Source of the DNA: Pseudoclavibacter sp. CFCC 11306
GTDB taxonomy: Bacteria > Actinomycetota > Actinomycetes > Actinomycetales > Microbacteriaceae
Reading direction: 5' to 3'
Length of the DNA: 64,000 nucleotides
Assembly: GCF_008831235.1 (NCBI RefSeq)
Contig: NZ_WBKF01000001.1
Coordinates: 434,001 to 498,000, forward strand
The notes under the pieces are model-generated. The model worked only from the letters and a program-made list of their open reading frames with translations. It did not search any database and was not told the origin of the DNA. Position numbers and translations under genes: made by a program. Each line of letters opens with the position of its first letter. The stretch's first letter is position 1. Of this stretch, positions 24,183 through 36,850 are shown piece by piece.

Positions 24183-25508
24183 CTATCCCTCGACGAAACG
24201 TGCGTACCAGTGCTCGGCCGAAAGATCGGTCAGCATCGCCACCTGATCGACGACGACACGCCGACGCCCGTCGTCATCTGGTGCCGCTCGCCACAGCTCG
24301 CGGAAGGCGGGCTCGAGATGTGCGTCCCCGGTCGACCACAGCGCGTCGAGCAGCGCCGCCAGCATCGAGCGCTGCCGCTCGTAATACGGCTGCAGGCTGT
24401 CAGAGGCCATGATGAACATGCCCACGATGCCTTTCAGCAGTGTGATCTCGGCTGAGGTCGCGGCCGGCAGCTCGACGTCGGCGCGGTACCGGATCAGGCT
24501 GCCGACTGGATGTGCGTCACGGGTGGCCTCAGTGACTGATCGGCAGAATCGGCCGATCAGCTCGCTGGTGAGATCTTTGAGCTGGGCGAGATGCTCGCGG
24601 CTCTCACTCCAGTTCCAGAGCCAAAGCGGCAGCCGCTGCAGACGATGCAGCGCAGCGGCCAGCTCGTCTGGCGAGTGCCGTGTGCCCGTCCAGATCATCG
24701 CGCCGCGCAGCACTTCGTCGAGATGCTGCGGGTCGTTGATGATCTCGGGGTCGACATACCGCTCGACGATGCCGTCTTCGAAGTCATGCACCGAGTAGGC
24801 GATGTCGTCGCTGAGATCCATGACCTGCGCCTCGATGCACCGCCGCCCTGCGGGCGCCCCGGCTCGCAGCCATTCGAAGACCGGCAGATCGTCGGCGTAG
24901 ACGCCGTACTTCAGCGGGCCCCCGGTCTCGTCGGCGCGGCGCACACCCTCTTCGACGCCCCAGGGATACTTCGCGGTGGCGTCAAGCGTGGCACGCGTCA
25001 GGTTGAGCCCGTAGCTGACTCCGTCGACCATGCGCTTGGTCTCAAGGCGGGTGAGCAGCCGCAGCGTCTGCGCGTTGCCCTCGAAGCCGCCGAAGCGCAC
25101 TGACCACTCGGCCAGGGCCATCTCACCGTTGTGTCCGAACGGCGGATGGCCGAAGTCGTGGGCGAGGCAGGCGCTGTCGACCAGATTGGGGTTCAGCCCG
25201 AGCGACTTGCCGAGTTCGCGACCCACCTGGGCGACCTCGAGCGAGTGCGTCAGTCGGTTGCGCACGAAGTCGAGGCCCGCGGTCGGTGAGAACACACCGG
25301 TTTTGGCCGACAGCCGGCGCAGAGCCGAGGAATGGATCATTCGACCGCGGTCGCGTTCGAAGTCGCCGCGGCGGTTCGTGTGCGTCTCTGGGTACCAGCG
25401 CTCCCGGTCGGCCCTGGAGTACTTTGCCCGCTTCAAGCGCCCCGAAGATGTGACCGCCACCGTGGCAGCCGCACGACTGTCGCGCGCCCCGCTCTCACAT
25501 TCGCTCAT
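24183..25508 (-). CDS. dgt: Deoxyguanosinetriphosphate triphosphohydrolase (HD family)
   Basis: 441 residues. The HD metal centre is visible as NRLTHSLEVAQVGRELG and CLAHDFGHPPFGHNGE, with a later VMDLSDDIAYSVHDFEDG. An N-terminal RGDFERDRGRMIHSSALRRL is typical of Dgt-like dNTPases, which hydrolyse dNTPs to nucleoside and triphosphate and balance nucleotide pools. The start lies 4 bases behind the dusB stop and dnaG follows after 84 bases, so replication-related genes are co-transcribed. Confidence 0.92.
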   Translation of the reverse strand: MSECESGARDSRAAATVAVTSSGRLKRAKYSRADRERWYPETHTNRRGDFERDRGRMIHSSALRRLSAKTGVFSPTAGLDFVRNRLTHSLEVAQVGRELGKSLGLNPNLVDSACLAHDFGHPPFGHNGEMALAEWSVRFGGFEGNAQTLRLLTRLETKRMVDGVSYGLNLTRATLDATAKYPWGVEEGVRRADETGGPLKYGVYADDLPVFEWLRAGAPAGRRCIEAQVMDLSDDIAYSVHDFEDGIVERYVDPEIINDPQHLDEVLRGAMIWTGTRHSPDELAAALHRLQRLPLWLWNWSESREHLAQLKDLTSELIGRFCRSVTEATRDAHPVGSLIRYRADVELPAATSAEITLLKGIVGMFIMASDSLQPYYERQRSMLAALLDALWSTGDAHLEPAFRELWRAAPDDDGRRRVVVDQVAMLTDLSAEHWYARFVEG

Positions 25509-25512
25509 GCGA

Positions 25513-26781
25513 TCAGCCGCCGCTCACGTCGAGTTCGGCCTCGAGCAGGCAGGACGACTGCTCGGCGTCGAGCAGGTTCGACTCAAGCCAGTGCTCGGGC
25601 AGGTGCGGACGCTTCGGGCGACCGGCGCGACCACGCGGCCCCTCGGCGTCTTTGCCCGGATAGCGCACGCTTGCGTCGAGCTGCCCCACCAGGTCTTCGA
25701 GCTCGCCGAACGTCTCGACCAGCGCCATGCGCTGGCGCAGCTCGCCGCCGACCGGATACCCCTTGAAGTACCAGGCGACGTGCTTGCGGATGTCGCGGCA
25801 GGCGTGCATCTCGTCGTCGAAGAAATCGCCCAGTAGACGCGCATGCCGCAGCAGGGCCTGCCCGACCTCTCGCAGATTCGGCTGCGCAGGCTGATACTCG
25901 TAGCTCGGCCTCGTCGGGTCGGCCGCATACGCGGCGAACGCCCGCTCCAGGTCTTGGAACAGCCAAGGTCGTCCCAGGCAGCCGCGACCGACGACCACGC
26001 CGTCGACGCCGGTCTCACGCACCATGCGGATCGCATCCTCGGCCGACCAAATATCGCCGTTGCCCAGAACCGTCACGTCGGGAAGCATCTCGCGCAGCCG
26101 GGCGATCGCCGACCAGTCGGCATGCCCAGAGTAGTGCTCGGCCGCCGTGCGCCCGTGCAGCGCCACCGCTGCGACACCGGCGTCACGGGCTGCCTTCGCG
26201 GCCCACTCGAAAGTCATGTGATCGTTGTCGATGCCTTTGCGCATCTTGACCGTCACCGGCAGATCGCCCGCACTGCGCACCGCGGTCTGCACGATCGAGG
26301 CGAAAAGGTCGTGCTTCCAGGGCAGAGCCGCTCCCCCGCCTTTGCGGGTCACCTTTGGCACTGGGCAGCCGAAGTTGAGATCGATGTGATCGGCGAGGTC
26401 TTCGGCCACGATCATGCGCACCGCCTCGCCCACGGTCTTCGGATCGACGCCGTAGAGCTGCACCGATCGCGGCGACTCATCGTCGTCGAACGTGATCAGG
26501 CGCATCGTCTCGGCGTTGCGCTCGACGAGGGCACGCGTCGTGATCATTTCGCAGACGTAGATGCCGCCGCCATAGTCGCGGGCAAGATGCCGAAACGCTC
26601 GGTTCGTGATGCCGGCCATCGGTGCGAGCTCGACCGGGGTGTCGACGTGCAGGCGGCCGATCTGCAGGCCCCGAGTGGCCGAAGGCACGTCTGCTGGTGA
26701 GGATGCGGCGTCGTTCCGCCGTTCTGCGCGCGTCTGCGTCGCAGGTCGGGCATCGGCCGAAGCGGTGAGATGTTCTGTCAT
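25513..26781 (-). CDS. dusB: tRNA-dihydrouridine synthase
   Basis: 422 residues. The flavin-binding barrel starts with VELAPMAGITNRAFRHLARD; the catalytic cysteine is in LNFGCPVPKVTRKGGG, and substrate and FMN contacts appear in VKMRKGID, ALHGRTAAEHYSG and GNGDIWSAEDA. It reduces uridines of the tRNA D-loop using NADPH. A 40-residue Ala/Thr/Arg-rich N-terminal extension precedes the barrel. It follows the CPBP membrane protein after only 3 bases. Confidence 0.94.
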   Translation of the reverse strand: MTEHLTASADARPATQTRAERRNDAASSPADVPSATRGLQIGRLHVDTPVELAPMAGITNRAFRHLARDYGGGIYVCEMITTRALVERNAETMRLITFDDDESPRSVQLYGVDPKTVGEAVRMIVAEDLADHIDLNFGCPVPKVTRKGGGAALPWKHDLFASIVQTAVRSAGDLPVTVKMRKGIDNDHMTFEWAAKAARDAGVAAVALHGRTAAEHYSGHADWSAIARLREMLPDVTVLGNGDIWSAEDAIRMVRETGVDGVVVGRGCLGRPWLFQDLERAFAAYAADPTRPSYEYQPAQPNLREVGQALLRHARLLGDFFDDEMHACRDIRKHVAWYFKGYPVGGELRQRMALVETFGELEDLVGQLDASVRYPGKDAEGPRGRAGRPKRPHLPEHWLESNLLDAEQSSCLLEAELDVSGG

Positions 26782-26784
26782 GCG

Positions 26785-27969
26785 CTATTTCTGTGTTCTC
26801 TGCATCGGGGGATGCTGTTCGTCATCGCCGTCGGTCGACGGCTGAAGGGTTCGGATAGAGACGGTGTCATCGGTCGGCTGCGCTGCGAATCCCGGCTGTA
26901 CTGCGAACATCGGCTGCACTCCGTGCCACACGGGCACCGGGTGCGGCGCAGGATGGAACGTGTTGTCAATGCGACGACGCCGTGCCGCGATAAGCACCCA
27001 GCAGAGAAACGAGCCGCAGAGAATCACTTCTTGGAACAGCACGATCGGCGTGTCAGCAGAGCCCTCAAGCGTGTCGTCACCTGTGATGCCGGTGGCCTGC
27101 ACCACGAACAGCAGCACGTTGTTGACCACGTGCAGCGCGATCGAGGCCTCGAGCCCGCCAGTGCGAATCGTGAGCCAGACCGTGGTGACGGCGAACACGA
27201 CGATGCTCAGCTGCCCCCAGAAACCATAGCCGTGGCCTGCCGTGAACAGCAGCACACTGGGAATGGCCGCCAGCCACGGCCGACGCACCCAGCCGCCGAC
27301 GGTCTGCAGAATAAGCCCTCGGAAGACGATCTCCTCGGTGGCCGCCTGCAGCGGCACGAGCACGATGATCATGCCGAGCAGCACGACGTAGGTCGGCCAC
27401 CCGACCCATCCTTGGGTGCTCGACAGCTCGCTCGCCTCATGGTCTGAGATGCCGCCCGTCGTGAGCGACGCGATGATCGTGAGCACAGAGACCAGCAGCT
27501 GCGTGCCCACGAACGTGACGACGGCAGGCATGACGCACCAGAGCATCCACCGCCAGCGGATGCGCGAGGTGACCGAGAGCATATGCCGCCACGGTCGCAG
27601 ACCGGTCGACAGGCACGCCAGCAGCACGGCCGGCGCCATCAGAATCACCGAGACGAGCAGCAGCGACAGCGTCATCGGATCGGTGACGCGAGAGGTGTCG
27701 AGCCCCTCGAGACCGGCGAGGCCGCTGCGGCTGTTCGCGAACATCGCGATGCCGTAGACGACGAACAGCAGCACCGAGAGCACGAGGTAGTACACCACCG
27801 CGAGCAGCAGCGTCAGCAGAGGCCGCCACCAGCGGTAGTTGGGCAGACTCAGCTGCAGACGGTGAAACTGCAGAGGCTCGGGCCGCACCCACTCCCAGTG
27901 CCAGCCCAATGGCTGGTGCTGCCAGCCGAGTGGCTGCGGCTGCTCGCGCTGAGAGCGGGGCACGGTCAC
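26785..27969 (-). CDS. CPBP-family intramembrane metalloprotease-like protein
   Basis: 394 residues from GTG 27969, which overlaps the glyS stop as GTGA. A tryptophan- and proline-rich N-terminus with a tandem QPLGW motif precedes about eight membrane helices. The CPBP (Abi/CAAX protease) signature is present: [12 protein letters not shown] (EEIVFRG), [11 protein letters not shown] and HVVNN. Members are intramembrane proteases or transport-related proteins. The C-terminal 50 residues are soluble and low in complexity. Coupling to glyS and dusB is probably a matter of operon position, not function. Confidence 0.85.
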   Translation of the reverse strand: MTVPRSQREQPQPLGWQHQPLGWHWEWVRPEPLQFHRLQLSLPNYRWWRPLLTLLLAVVYYLVLSVLLFVVYGIAMFANSRSGLAGLEGLDTSRVTDPMTLSLLLVSVILMAPAVLLACLSTGLRPWRHMLSVTSRIRWRWMLWCVMPAVVTFVGTQLLVSVLTIIASLTTGGISDHEASELSSTQGWVGWPTYVVLLGMIIVLVPLQAATEEIVFRGLILQTVGGWVRRPWLAAIPSVLLFTAGHGYGFWGQLSIVVFAVTTVWLTIRTGGLEASIALHVVNNVLLFVVQATGITGDDTLEGSADTPIVLFQEVILCGSFLCWVLIAARRRRIDNTFHPAPHPVPVWHGVQPMFAVQPGFAAQPTDDTVSIRTLQPSTDGDDEQHPPMQRTQK

Positions 27970-29351
27970 GCGCCGATCAGCCGCTGCGCCAGGTACCCTT
28001 CGATCTGGTCGAGCGACACTCGCTCCTGCGTCATCGAGTCGCGTTCGCGCACGGTCACGGCATGGTCGTCGAGGGTATCGAAGTCGACGGTCACGGCGAA
28101 GGGCGTGCCGATCTCGTCTTGACGACGGTAGCGACGGCCGATCGCGCCGGAGTCGTCGAACTGCACGTTCCAGTGCTTGCGCAGGCGCTCGGCCAGCCCC
28201 CGTGCCTCGGGCGAGAGCTTCTCGTTGCGCGAGAGCGGCAGCACGGCCACCTTGACGGGCGCGAGACGCGGGTCGAGATGCAGCACGGTGCGCTTGTCGG
28301 TGCCGCCTTTGGCGTTCGGCACCTCTTCTTCGTCGTAGCTGTCGACCAGGAACGCCATGAGCGAGCGGGTCAGTCCGAACGACGGTTCGATGACGTACGG
28401 GATGTAGCGTTCGCCGGTGGCCTGGTCGAAGTAGCTGAGGTCGTTGCCCGAAGCCTCGGTGTGGTTCTTCAGATCGAAGTCTGTGCGGTTCGCGATGCCC
28501 ATGAGCTCGCCCCATTCGCCGCCCTCGAAGCCGAACTTGTACTCGACGTCGATCGTCCCGGTCGAGTAGTGTGCGCGGTCGTCTTCTGGCACGTCGAACC
28601 GGCGCAGGTTGGCCGGGTCGATGCCGAGGTCGACGAACCAGTTCCAGGCGTCTTCGACCCACGCTTTGAACGCCTCGTCGGCGTCTTCCGGCTTGACGAA
28701 GTACTCGATCTCCATCTGTTCGAACTCGCGAGTGCGGAAGATGAAGTTGCCGGGCGTGATCTCGTTTCGGAACGCCTTGCCGATCTGGCCGATGCCGAAC
28801 GGCGGCTTCTTGCGCGCGGCGGTGACGACGTGGGCGAAGTTCACGAAGATGCCCTGAGCCGTCTCGGGACGCAGATAGTGCAGACCCTGCTCGTTGTCGA
28901 CGGCGCCGAGGTATGTCTTCATCAGCCCGGAGAACTGCTGCGGCTCGGTCCATGCGCCTGGCTGACCCGTCTCAGGATCGTTCACGTCGGCGAGGCCGTT
29001 GACAGGAGGGTGACCGTGCTTCGCGGTGTACGCCTCGATCAAATGGTCGGCACGATAGCGCTTGTGCGTGTGCAGCGACTCGACCAGAGGGTCGGTGAAG
29101 GTCTCGACGTGCCCTGACGCCTGCCACACCTTGGTCGGCAGAATGATCGACGAGTCGAGACCGACCATGTCGGAGCGGCCGCGCACGAAGTCGTCCCACC
29201 AGTGACGCTTGATGTTCTCTTTGAGCTCGACGCCGAGAGGGCCGTAGTCCCATGCGGAACGCGTGCCTCCGTAGATGTCTCCGGAGGGAAAGACGAACCC
29301 GCGACGCTTCGCGAGTGAGATGACCGCATCGAGACGGGATGACTTGGACAC
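27966..29351 (-). CDS. glyS: Glycyl-tRNA synthetase (alpha2 type)
   Basis: 461 residues from GTG 29351, chosen because AGGAG lies five bases upstream; GTG 29357 overlaps that site. Class II motifs of the eukaryote-like dimeric enzyme: [50 protein letters not shown] (motif 2) and [16 protein letters not shown] (motif 3), with a C-terminal anticodon-binding domain. It charges tRNA-Gly. The symbol is used for the single-chain enzyme (also called glyQS). Confidence 0.95.
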   Translation of the reverse strand: MSKSSRLDAVISLAKRRGFVFPSGDIYGGTRSAWDYGPLGVELKENIKRHWWDDFVRGRSDMVGLDSSIILPTKVWQASGHVETFTDPLVESLHTHKRYRADHLIEAYTAKHGHPPVNGLADVNDPETGQPGAWTEPQQFSGLMKTYLGAVDNEQGLHYLRPETAQGIFVNFAHVVTAARKKPPFGIGQIGKAFRNEITPGNFIFRTREFEQMEIEYFVKPEDADEAFKAWVEDAWNWFVDLGIDPANLRRFDVPEDDRAHYSTGTIDVEYKFGFEGGEWGELMGIANRTDFDLKNHTEASGNDLSYFDQATGERYIPYVIEPSFGLTRSLMAFLVDSYDEEEVPNAKGGTDKRTVLHLDPRLAPVKVAVLPLSRNEKLSPEARGLAERLRKHWNVQFDDSGAIGRRYRRQDEIGTPFAVTVDFDTLDDHAVTVRERDSMTQERVSLDQIEGYLAQRLIGA

Positions 29352-29456
29352 ACGCACTCCTGATTCATTGGCTGTCGCCGAGATCGAGACATGGCTGGCA
29401 CGTCACACGACCGCGGTCGAAAGGGCTTGGGCGCACGCAGGCACCCGTTCTCCAGT

Positions 29457-30302
29457 CTAGACGCCCGGCGCAGAATCCGGGCGAGCCTCGACCGTTCGCT
29501 CCCCCGCCGCCTCGGCGGGATGATCGACCGCGCCCCCGAACCGACGATCGCGATGCGCGTACTCGACCACGGCATCCCACAGATTCGCCCGCCGAAAGTC
29601 GGGCCAGAGTACGTCCTGAAAGACGAACTCGGCATAGGCCGACTGCCAGAGCAGAAAGTTCGAGGTGCGCTGCTCGCCCGAGGGTCGCAGAAAGAGATCG
29701 ACGTCGGGCACCGGCCAGGTCGACAGGTGATGCTCGATGGTGCGTTCGGTGATGCCGCGCGGACGCAGCCGACCGGCGGCCACCTCTTCGGCCATCGCGC
29801 GCATGGCATCCACCAATTCGGCCCGCCCGCCGTAGTTCACACACATCGTGAGATCCATCACGGTGTTGTCTCGGGTCAGCTCTTCGGCGATCTCGAGGTC
29901 TTTGATGACCGAGCGCCAGAGCTTCGGGCGCCGGCCAGCCCAGCGCACGCGCACACCCCAGGCGTGCAGCTGATCGCGCCGCCGGTGCAGCACCTCGCGG
30001 TTGAAGCCCATCAGAAAGCGCACCTCGTCGGGCGAGCGCTTCCAGTTCTCGGTCGAGAAGGCATACACAGTGAGATGTCTCACCCCCATCTGGATCGCCC
30101 CGGCGACGACGTCGAGCAGCGCCTCTTCGCCGGCCCGGTGCCCCTCGGTGCGGGTGAGACCACGCTGGTTCGCCCACCGCCCGTTGCCGTCCATGACGAT
30201 CGCGACATGCGCCGGCAGAAACTTCGCGGGAATCTTCGGCGGCTGCCCGCCGGCGTAGTCCAGCGGCAGCATGGCGGGCTTCGAATCAGCTGAGGATGTC
30301 AT
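29457..30302 (-). CDS. uppS: Isoprenyl (undecaprenyl) diphosphate synthase
   Basis: 281 residues. The cis-prenyltransferase motif [18 protein letters not shown] (catalytic Asp) is followed by [30 protein letters not shown] and, near the C-terminus, [20 protein letters not shown]. It condenses isopentenyl diphosphate onto an allylic primer to make the lipid carrier for cell wall synthesis. Actinobacteria often hold two such enzymes, so the chain length is not certain. It follows recO after 12 bases. Confidence 0.93.
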   Translation of the reverse strand: MTSSADSKPAMLPLDYAGGQPPKIPAKFLPAHVAIVMDGNGRWANQRGLTRTEGHRAGEEALLDVVAGAIQMGVRHLTVYAFSTENWKRSPDEVRFLMGFNREVLHRRRDQLHAWGVRVRWAGRRPKLWRSVIKDLEIAEELTRDNTVMDLTMCVNYGGRAELVDAMRAMAEEVAAGRLRPRGITERTIEHHLSTWPVPDVDLFLRPSGEQRTSNFLLWQSAYAEFVFQDVLWPDFRRANLWDAVVEYAHRDRRFGGAVDHPAEAAGERTVEARPDSAPGV

Positions 30303-30314
30303 AGCGCTCTGATT

Positions 30315-31055
30315 CTACGTGCCCTGACCGTCGAGGTGACGCAGGGAACGCACACGACGCTCCAGGTGGTACTGGGTGTACTTCGAGGTGACCTCGTGTG
30401 CCCGTGATCGCGCGAGTGCGTCGTCGTCGCTGTCGCCGTCGACCAGTTCCCAAACGCCCGAGAGCAGCCCCGCGAGCACCTCCAGGGTGCGCGGTTCGAC
30501 GGCGAGTGAGCCGCTCGGAGCGCAGGTGTCGCAGACCATGCCGCCGGCGACGGCCGAGAAGAGTCGGTGGGGCCCCCGTGCGCCGCAGCGTGCGCAGTCG
30601 GCGAACGACGGCGCCCACCCAGAGAGCGACAGCGCACGCAGCAGAAAGGCGTCTGCGGTCGAGACGGGATCGTGTTCGCCGCGGGCCAGTGACCGCAGTG
30701 CCGAGACGGTCAGTCGGTAGAGCGCCGGATTCGCCGTCTCGGCGCTGAGCCGTTCGGCGGCTTCGAGCATCACGGTGCCTGCAGTGTACTTCGTGTAGTC
30801 GCCGGCGACGGCCGCACCGAAGTTCGCCAAGGTCACGGCCTGGGTGACGGTGTCGAGAGTGCGCCCCTCGAAGCACTGCAGGTCGACGACGCTGAAAGGC
30901 TCGAGGCGTGCGCCGAACTTCGACGAGGTGCGGCGCACGCCTTTGGCGACCGCTCGCAGCCGCCCGTGGTGGCGTGCCAGCATCGTGATGATGCGGTCGG
31001 CCTCGCCCAAGTCATGGGTGTGCAGCACGACCGCCTCATCACGATACAGGGGCAC
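30315..31055 (-). CDS. recO: DNA repair protein RecO
   Basis: 246 residues. The N-terminal OB fold is RDEAVVLHTHDLGEADRIIT then MLARHHGRLRAVAKGVRR. A C-terminal four-cysteine zinc site is visible as CARCGARGP...VCDTC. RecO loads RecA with RecR in gap repair. The ATG is 6 bases behind the leuA stop, placing it in the era-leuA-recO-uppS row seen in related actinobacteria. Confidence 0.95.
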   Translation of the reverse strand: MPLYRDEAVVLHTHDLGEADRIITMLARHHGRLRAVAKGVRRTSSKFGARLEPFSVVDLQCFEGRTLDTVTQAVTLANFGAAVAGDYTKYTAGTVMLEAAERLSAETANPALYRLTVSALRSLARGEHDPVSTADAFLLRALSLSGWAPSFADCARCGARGPHRLFSAVAGGMVCDTCAPSGSLAVEPRTLEVLAGLLSGVWELVDGDSDDDALARSRAHEVTSKYTQYHLERRVRSLRHLDGQGT

Positions 31056-31061
31056 GCGGGG

Positions 31062-32968
<1,907 letters not shown>

Positions 32969-32986
32969 AGCAGAACCCCTAAGGGC

Positions 32987-33955
32987 TCAGAATCCGAGAC
33001 GATCGAGGAGCTTCGGCGAGGTCTGCCACTCTTTGGCGACCTTCACCCGCAGATCGAGATGCACCCGGCCGCCGATCAGCTGCTCGATCTGCTTGCGCGC
33101 CGCGGTGCCGAACGCTTTCAGCCGCTGCCCGCCTCTGCCGATGATGATGCCCTTCTGCGAGTCACGTTCGACGAAGACGCTGGCGTAGATCTTGGTGACT
33201 CCGCCCTCGGCCTCTGGCGCCTCGACGTCATCGATGACCACCGCCAGCGAATGCGGCAGCTCGTCGCGCACGTCTTCGAGCATCGCCTCGCGAATGAGCT
33301 CTGCGGCGCGCACCTCGATTGAGTCCTCGGTGTGGGTTTCGGCGTCATAGAGCTGCTGCGAGGCGGGCAGCAGACGGATCAGCTCGTCACGCACGACATC
33401 CACTTGGTCGTCGGTCACTGCCGAGACCGGAATCAGCGTCGCCCACTCGGCCAGCGCATCGATCTCGACCAGCCGGGCGGCCACGTCATCGGGCCGCACC
33501 CGGTCGGTCTTGGTCAGCAGCGCGACTCGTTTGGCACGAGGATGTCGCCCGACCTGCTCGATGATCCGCCGGTCGCCCGGGCCGATCGCCTCGTCGGCCG
33601 GCAGACACACGCACACCACGTCGACGCCGTCGAGCTCGGCCTCGACGATGTCGTTCAGCCGCTGCCCCAGCAGCGTGCGCGGGCGGTGCAGACCAGGTGT
33701 GTCGACGACGACGATCTGTCCGGCATCGGCAGTGAGGATGCCGCGGATCGCCCGTCGTGTCGTCTGCGGCTTGGCGCTGGTGATGGCGACCTTCTCGCCG
33801 ACGAGCGCGTTCATCAGGGTGCTCTTGCCCGCGTTGGGGCGGCCGACGAAGGCCACGAAGCCGGCATGGAAGTCAGGATGACGGTCTGCTGCTGATGCGG
33901 TCGGCGCACTGACCTCGGAGTCAGGCTGAGCGGGTGATTCGGCGGAATCGGTCAT
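32987..33955 (-). CDS. era: GTPase Era
   Basis: 322 residues. G1 GRPNAGKSTLMNAL, G2/G3 region with VDTPGLHRPRTLLGQRL, and G4 in the form LTKTDRV (TKTD instead of NKTD). The C-terminal KH domain contains GIIIGRGGQRLKAFGTAARK, which binds the 3' end of 16S rRNA. Era acts in 30S ribosome maturation. Start and upstream stop overlap as ATGA, coupling it to the CNNM gene. Confidence 0.96.
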   Translation of the reverse strand: MTDSAESPAQPDSEVSAPTASAADRHPDFHAGFVAFVGRPNAGKSTLMNALVGEKVAITSAKPQTTRRAIRGILTADAGQIVVVDTPGLHRPRTLLGQRLNDIVEAELDGVDVVCVCLPADEAIGPGDRRIIEQVGRHPRAKRVALLTKTDRVRPDDVAARLVEIDALAEWATLIPVSAVTDDQVDVVRDELIRLLPASQQLYDAETHTEDSIEVRAAELIREAMLEDVRDELPHSLAVVIDDVEAPEAEGGVTKIYASVFVERDSQKGIIIGRGGQRLKAFGTAARKQIEQLIGGRVHLDLRVKVAKEWQTSPKLLDRLGF

Positions 33956-35301
33956 GATCGGTCTCTCTCGGTGTCGGAGGCGCCGCGCTGACTCTGGGCG
34001 CGCTCGAGTGTGGTCTCGGTCGTCTGCGGACGATTCGTGCTGGCCGTGGCGCCTGCTGCGGGCTCGGCGATGACGGTGAGCAGGCGGTGGCTTCGCGGGT
34101 CGATTCTGGCGGCTGTCAGCGACAGGTCACCCACCACGACGCGCTCGTTGAGGGCTGGAAGGTGCCCCAGCGCCTTGATGAGCAGACCGCCGACCGTATC
34201 GACCTCGTCGTCTTCAAGCTCTTCGTCGAAGAGGTCGCCGAGCTCGTCCAAGGCCAGTCGCGCGCTGAGACGGTAGCGGTGCGGCGCCAGACGGATGACT
34301 TCGGAGGCGTTGCGGTCGTGCTCGTCGCTGATCTCGCCGACCAGCTCTTCGATGACGTCTTCCAGCGTGACCAGCCCCGCCACCGAGCCGTACTCGTCGA
34401 TGACGATCCACATGTGCCGACGTGTGCGCTGCATCAGAGCCAGCAGATCGTCGATCGGCTTCGACTCGGGCACGAGGTTCGGCCGACGTGCCAGGAACTC
34501 GACGGTGCGCTGACCCTCGCGTGCGGCATCCTGCTCGAAGAGCGCGCGCGCAACGTCGCGCAGGTAGACGACCCCGACGACGTCTTCGGTCTCTTCGTCC
34601 TGCAGAGGAAGCCTCGAATAGCCGCTCTCGAGAAAGACGTCCATCGCGTCGTCGAGCGTGGTCGTCGTATCCAGCGTGCGCATGTCGATGCGTGGAATCA
34701 TGATCGACCGGGTGAGCGTGTCTCCGAACTCCACCACTTGATGGATCAGCTCGCGCTCCCCCTGTTCGAGCACGTCGCGCTCGACGGCCTTGTCGACCAG
34801 ATGCATGAGCTGCGTGTCGTCGTCCTGATCGGCCTCGGCGACGCGATTCGTTCGGCGGCCGTATGACGAGAGCGACACCGCGATCGGCCCGATGACGATA
34901 CGCGAGATCGAGATCAGACGAGCCGTGCGAACCAGCACCTTCTCTGGCCGGTTGATGCCGAAGGTGCGCGGCGACGCGCCCACCAGCACGAACGACGCCA
35001 GCGTCATGGCGACGATCGCGACAATGAGCGCCAGCACCATGTTCGGCAGGGCGTTGACCAGGGCGATCGTCACGACCACCGCAGCGCCCATCTCGCTGAG
35101 CACACGCTCGAAGGCCGCCGTGTTGGCATGTTCGCGCGGCTGGGCGGCGATGGCCAGCAGACGATTGCGCTGCTTCGGGTGGTCTTCGGCGATCTCGCGG
35201 ATCTCAGCGACCGGCAGTGTCACGATCGCGGCCTCGACGGCGGCGAACACTCCCCCGGCGCCGATCAGCACCACGGCGATCAGGATCAGCGACAGAGTCA
35301 T
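33952..35301 (-). CDS. CNNM/CorC-family membrane protein with CBS domains
   Basis: 449 residues. An N-terminal DUF21 (CNNM) membrane domain (about 1-150, starting with the helix LILIAVVLIGAGGVFAAVEA) is followed by a tandem CBS pair (IMIPRIDMRTLDTT; RHMWIVIDEYGSVAGLVTLE) and a C-terminal CorC_HlyC domain. Such proteins are linked to magnesium or cobalt resistance and transport. It overlaps ybeY and era by 4 bases on either side, part of the ribosome-maturation operon. Confidence 0.9.
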   Translation of the reverse strand: MTLSLILIAVVLIGAGGVFAAVEAAIVTLPVAEIREIAEDHPKQRNRLLAIAAQPREHANTAAFERVLSEMGAAVVVTIALVNALPNMVLALIVAIVAMTLASFVLVGASPRTFGINRPEKVLVRTARLISISRIVIGPIAVSLSSYGRRTNRVAEADQDDDTQLMHLVDKAVERDVLEQGERELIHQVVEFGDTLTRSIMIPRIDMRTLDTTTTLDDAMDVFLESGYSRLPLQDEETEDVVGVVYLRDVARALFEQDAAREGQRTVEFLARRPNLVPESKPIDDLLALMQRTRRHMWIVIDEYGSVAGLVTLEDVIEELVGEISDEHDRNASEVIRLAPHRYRLSARLALDELGDLFDEELEDDEVDTVGGLLIKALGHLPALNERVVVGDLSLTAARIDPRSHRLLTVIAEPAAGATASTNRPQTTETTLERAQSQRGASDTERDRS

Positions 35302-35765
35302 CGTCCCGCGATGCGCTCGTTGTGCAGAAAGGTGATCAGAATCTCGTTCTGCAGAGCGAACATCTCTTTCTCTTCGTCGGGCTCGGCGTGGTCGAAGCCG
35401 AGCAGATGCAGCAGGCCGTGCGTGACCAGCAGCAGCATCTCCTGCTCAGCGGGATGTCCGGCGCGCACCGCCTGCTCGGCCGCGACGTCGGGGCACACCA
35501 CGATGTCGCCGAGCACCCCGGGGTCTGTGGGGCGATCGGAGGTTCCCGGCCGCAGCTCGTCCATCGGAAAGCTCAGCACGTCGGTCGGTCCGGGCTCGTG
35601 CATCCAGCGGATGTGCAGCTGTTCCATCGCCGGCACCTCGACGAAGATCAGCGAGAGCTCCGCATCACGGTGCACGTGCAGCTCGTCGAGCGCATAGGTG
35701 ATGAGTCGCTGAAAGCGGCCCTCGTCGATCGTGACGCCCGATTCGTTGAGAATCTCGACGCTCAT
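35298..35765 (-). CDS. ybeY: Endoribonuclease YbeY
   Basis: 155 residues. The zinc site [20 protein letters not shown] fits the family H-G-x-L-H-L-x-G-x-D-H signature. An upstream [14 protein letters not shown] is also typical. YbeY matures the 3' end of 16S rRNA and takes part in ribosome quality control with Era. It overlaps phoH and the CNNM gene by ATGA, indicating stoichiometric expression. Confidence 0.95.
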   Translation of the reverse strand: MSVEILNESGVTIDEGRFQRLITYALDELHVHRDAELSLIFVEVPAMEQLHIRWMHEPGPTDVLSFPMDELRPGTSDRPTDPGVLGDIVVCPDVAAEQAVRAGHPAEQEMLLLVTHGLLHLLGFDHAEPDEEKEMFALQNEILITFLHNERIAGR

Positions 35766-36850
35766 TGCTGTGCTCCTTCTGACGCTCGCGGCGTGGTTCG
35801 TCGCCCGTCGTTCTCGCCGGGCGCGGTTGGCTGTGTGGTGTGGCGATGCGGATGCTCCCTCGCATCGGCTGGCTCGCCCGCGCTGGGTGCCCCGCGGCTT
35901 TCGGCGGCCGCCGCACGATCGTCATAGGCCTCGATGATCGCGCTGACCAGGCCGTGACGCACGACGTCGTCGCTGCTCAGATGCACCATCTCGATGTCGG
36001 CGACGTCGCCGAGCACACGCTCTGCGTCGATCAGACCGCTGCGTCGCACCGGAAGGTCGACCTGGCTGGAGTCACCGGTCACCACCATTCGCGAGCCGAA
36101 GCCGAGCCGTGTGAGGAACATCTTCATCTGCTCGGGCGTGGTGTTCTGGGCCTCGTCGAGAATGATGAACGAACTGTTGAGTGTGCGGCCGCGCATGTAG
36201 GCCAGCGGTGCGACCTCGATGACGCCGAGCTCGAGCAGCTTCTGCACCGACTCGGGGCTCATCATCTCGCCCAGAGCGTCGTAGAGCGGGCGCAGATATG
36301 GGTCGATCTTCTCTTGCAGCCCGCCGGGCAGAAACCCCAGTCGCTCGCCGGCTTCGACCGCCGGCCGGGTCAGCACGATCCGGCTCACCTCATTGCGCTG
36401 CAGTGCCTGCACGGCCTTGGCCATCGCCAAGTAGGTCTTGCCTGTGCCGGCGGGGCCCAGGCCGAAGACGATGACGTTCTCATCGATCGCCTCGACGTAG
36501 CGCTGCTGGCCGGCTGTCTTGGGGCGAACGCTTCGCGTGCCTTCGCCGACGATGACAGAGCCCAGCGCAGTCGACGCCTGCTGTCTCAGCACGGCGTCGA
36601 CGACGGCTCCGGTGATCTGCCGATGATGCGCCTCGGCGTCCAGACCTTCGATGAGTCGTGCGGCGGCATCGCGCTGTTCGCCCGATCCGCTGATCTCGAT
36701 GCCGTCGCGGTCGACCTGAAACCGCAGGCCGGGCCACTGCTCTTCCATGCGACGCAGGTGCAGGTCGCCGGCGCCGAGTACGCGCACCGCCGAGGTGCTC
36801 AGCGGCACTCGTACGGTGCCGCGGGTGGATTCTGATGCAGCGTCAGGCAA
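35762..36850 (-). CDS. phoH: PhoH-like ATPase
   Basis: 362 residues from TTG 36850, preferred because GAGGG lies five bases upstream; a longer frame to 36898 is antisense-free but lacks a site. Walker A is [20 protein letters not shown], Walker B is [11 protein letters not shown], and a later [12 protein letters not shown] is typical of PhoH. A KH-like N-terminal part precedes the ATPase. Related PhoH proteins are RNA helicase or nuclease-associated ATPases. The start lies inside the HIT gene and the stop overlaps ybeY. Confidence 0.92.
   Translation of the reverse strand: MPDAASESTRGTVRVPLSTSAVRVLGAGDLHLRRMEEQWPGLRFQVDRDGIEISGSGEQRDAAARLIEGLDAEAHHRQITGAVVDAVLRQQASTALGSVIVGEGTRSVRPKTAGQQRYVEAIDENVIVFGLGPAGTGKTYLAMAKAVQALQRNEVSRIVLTRPAVEAGERLGFLPGGLQEKIDPYLRPLYDALGEMMSPESVQKLLELGVIEVAPLAYMRGRTLNSSFIILDEAQNTTPEQMKMFLTRLGFGSRMVVTGDSSQVDLPVRRSGLIDAERVLGDVADIEMVHLSSDDVVRHGLVSAIIEAYDDRAAAAESRGAPSAGEPADAREHPHRHTTQPTAPGENDGRRTTPRASEGAQQ

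Noticed and set aside
27970-28953. Fusion of the CPBP protein with a long N-terminal extension
   Set aside because: The extension is an out-of-frame reading of glyS on the same strand; GTG 27969 with GTGA overlap explains the start.
29349-29357. GTG 29357 as glyS start
   Set aside because: It overlaps the AGGAG Shine-Dalgarno; GTG 29351 has the correct five-base spacing.
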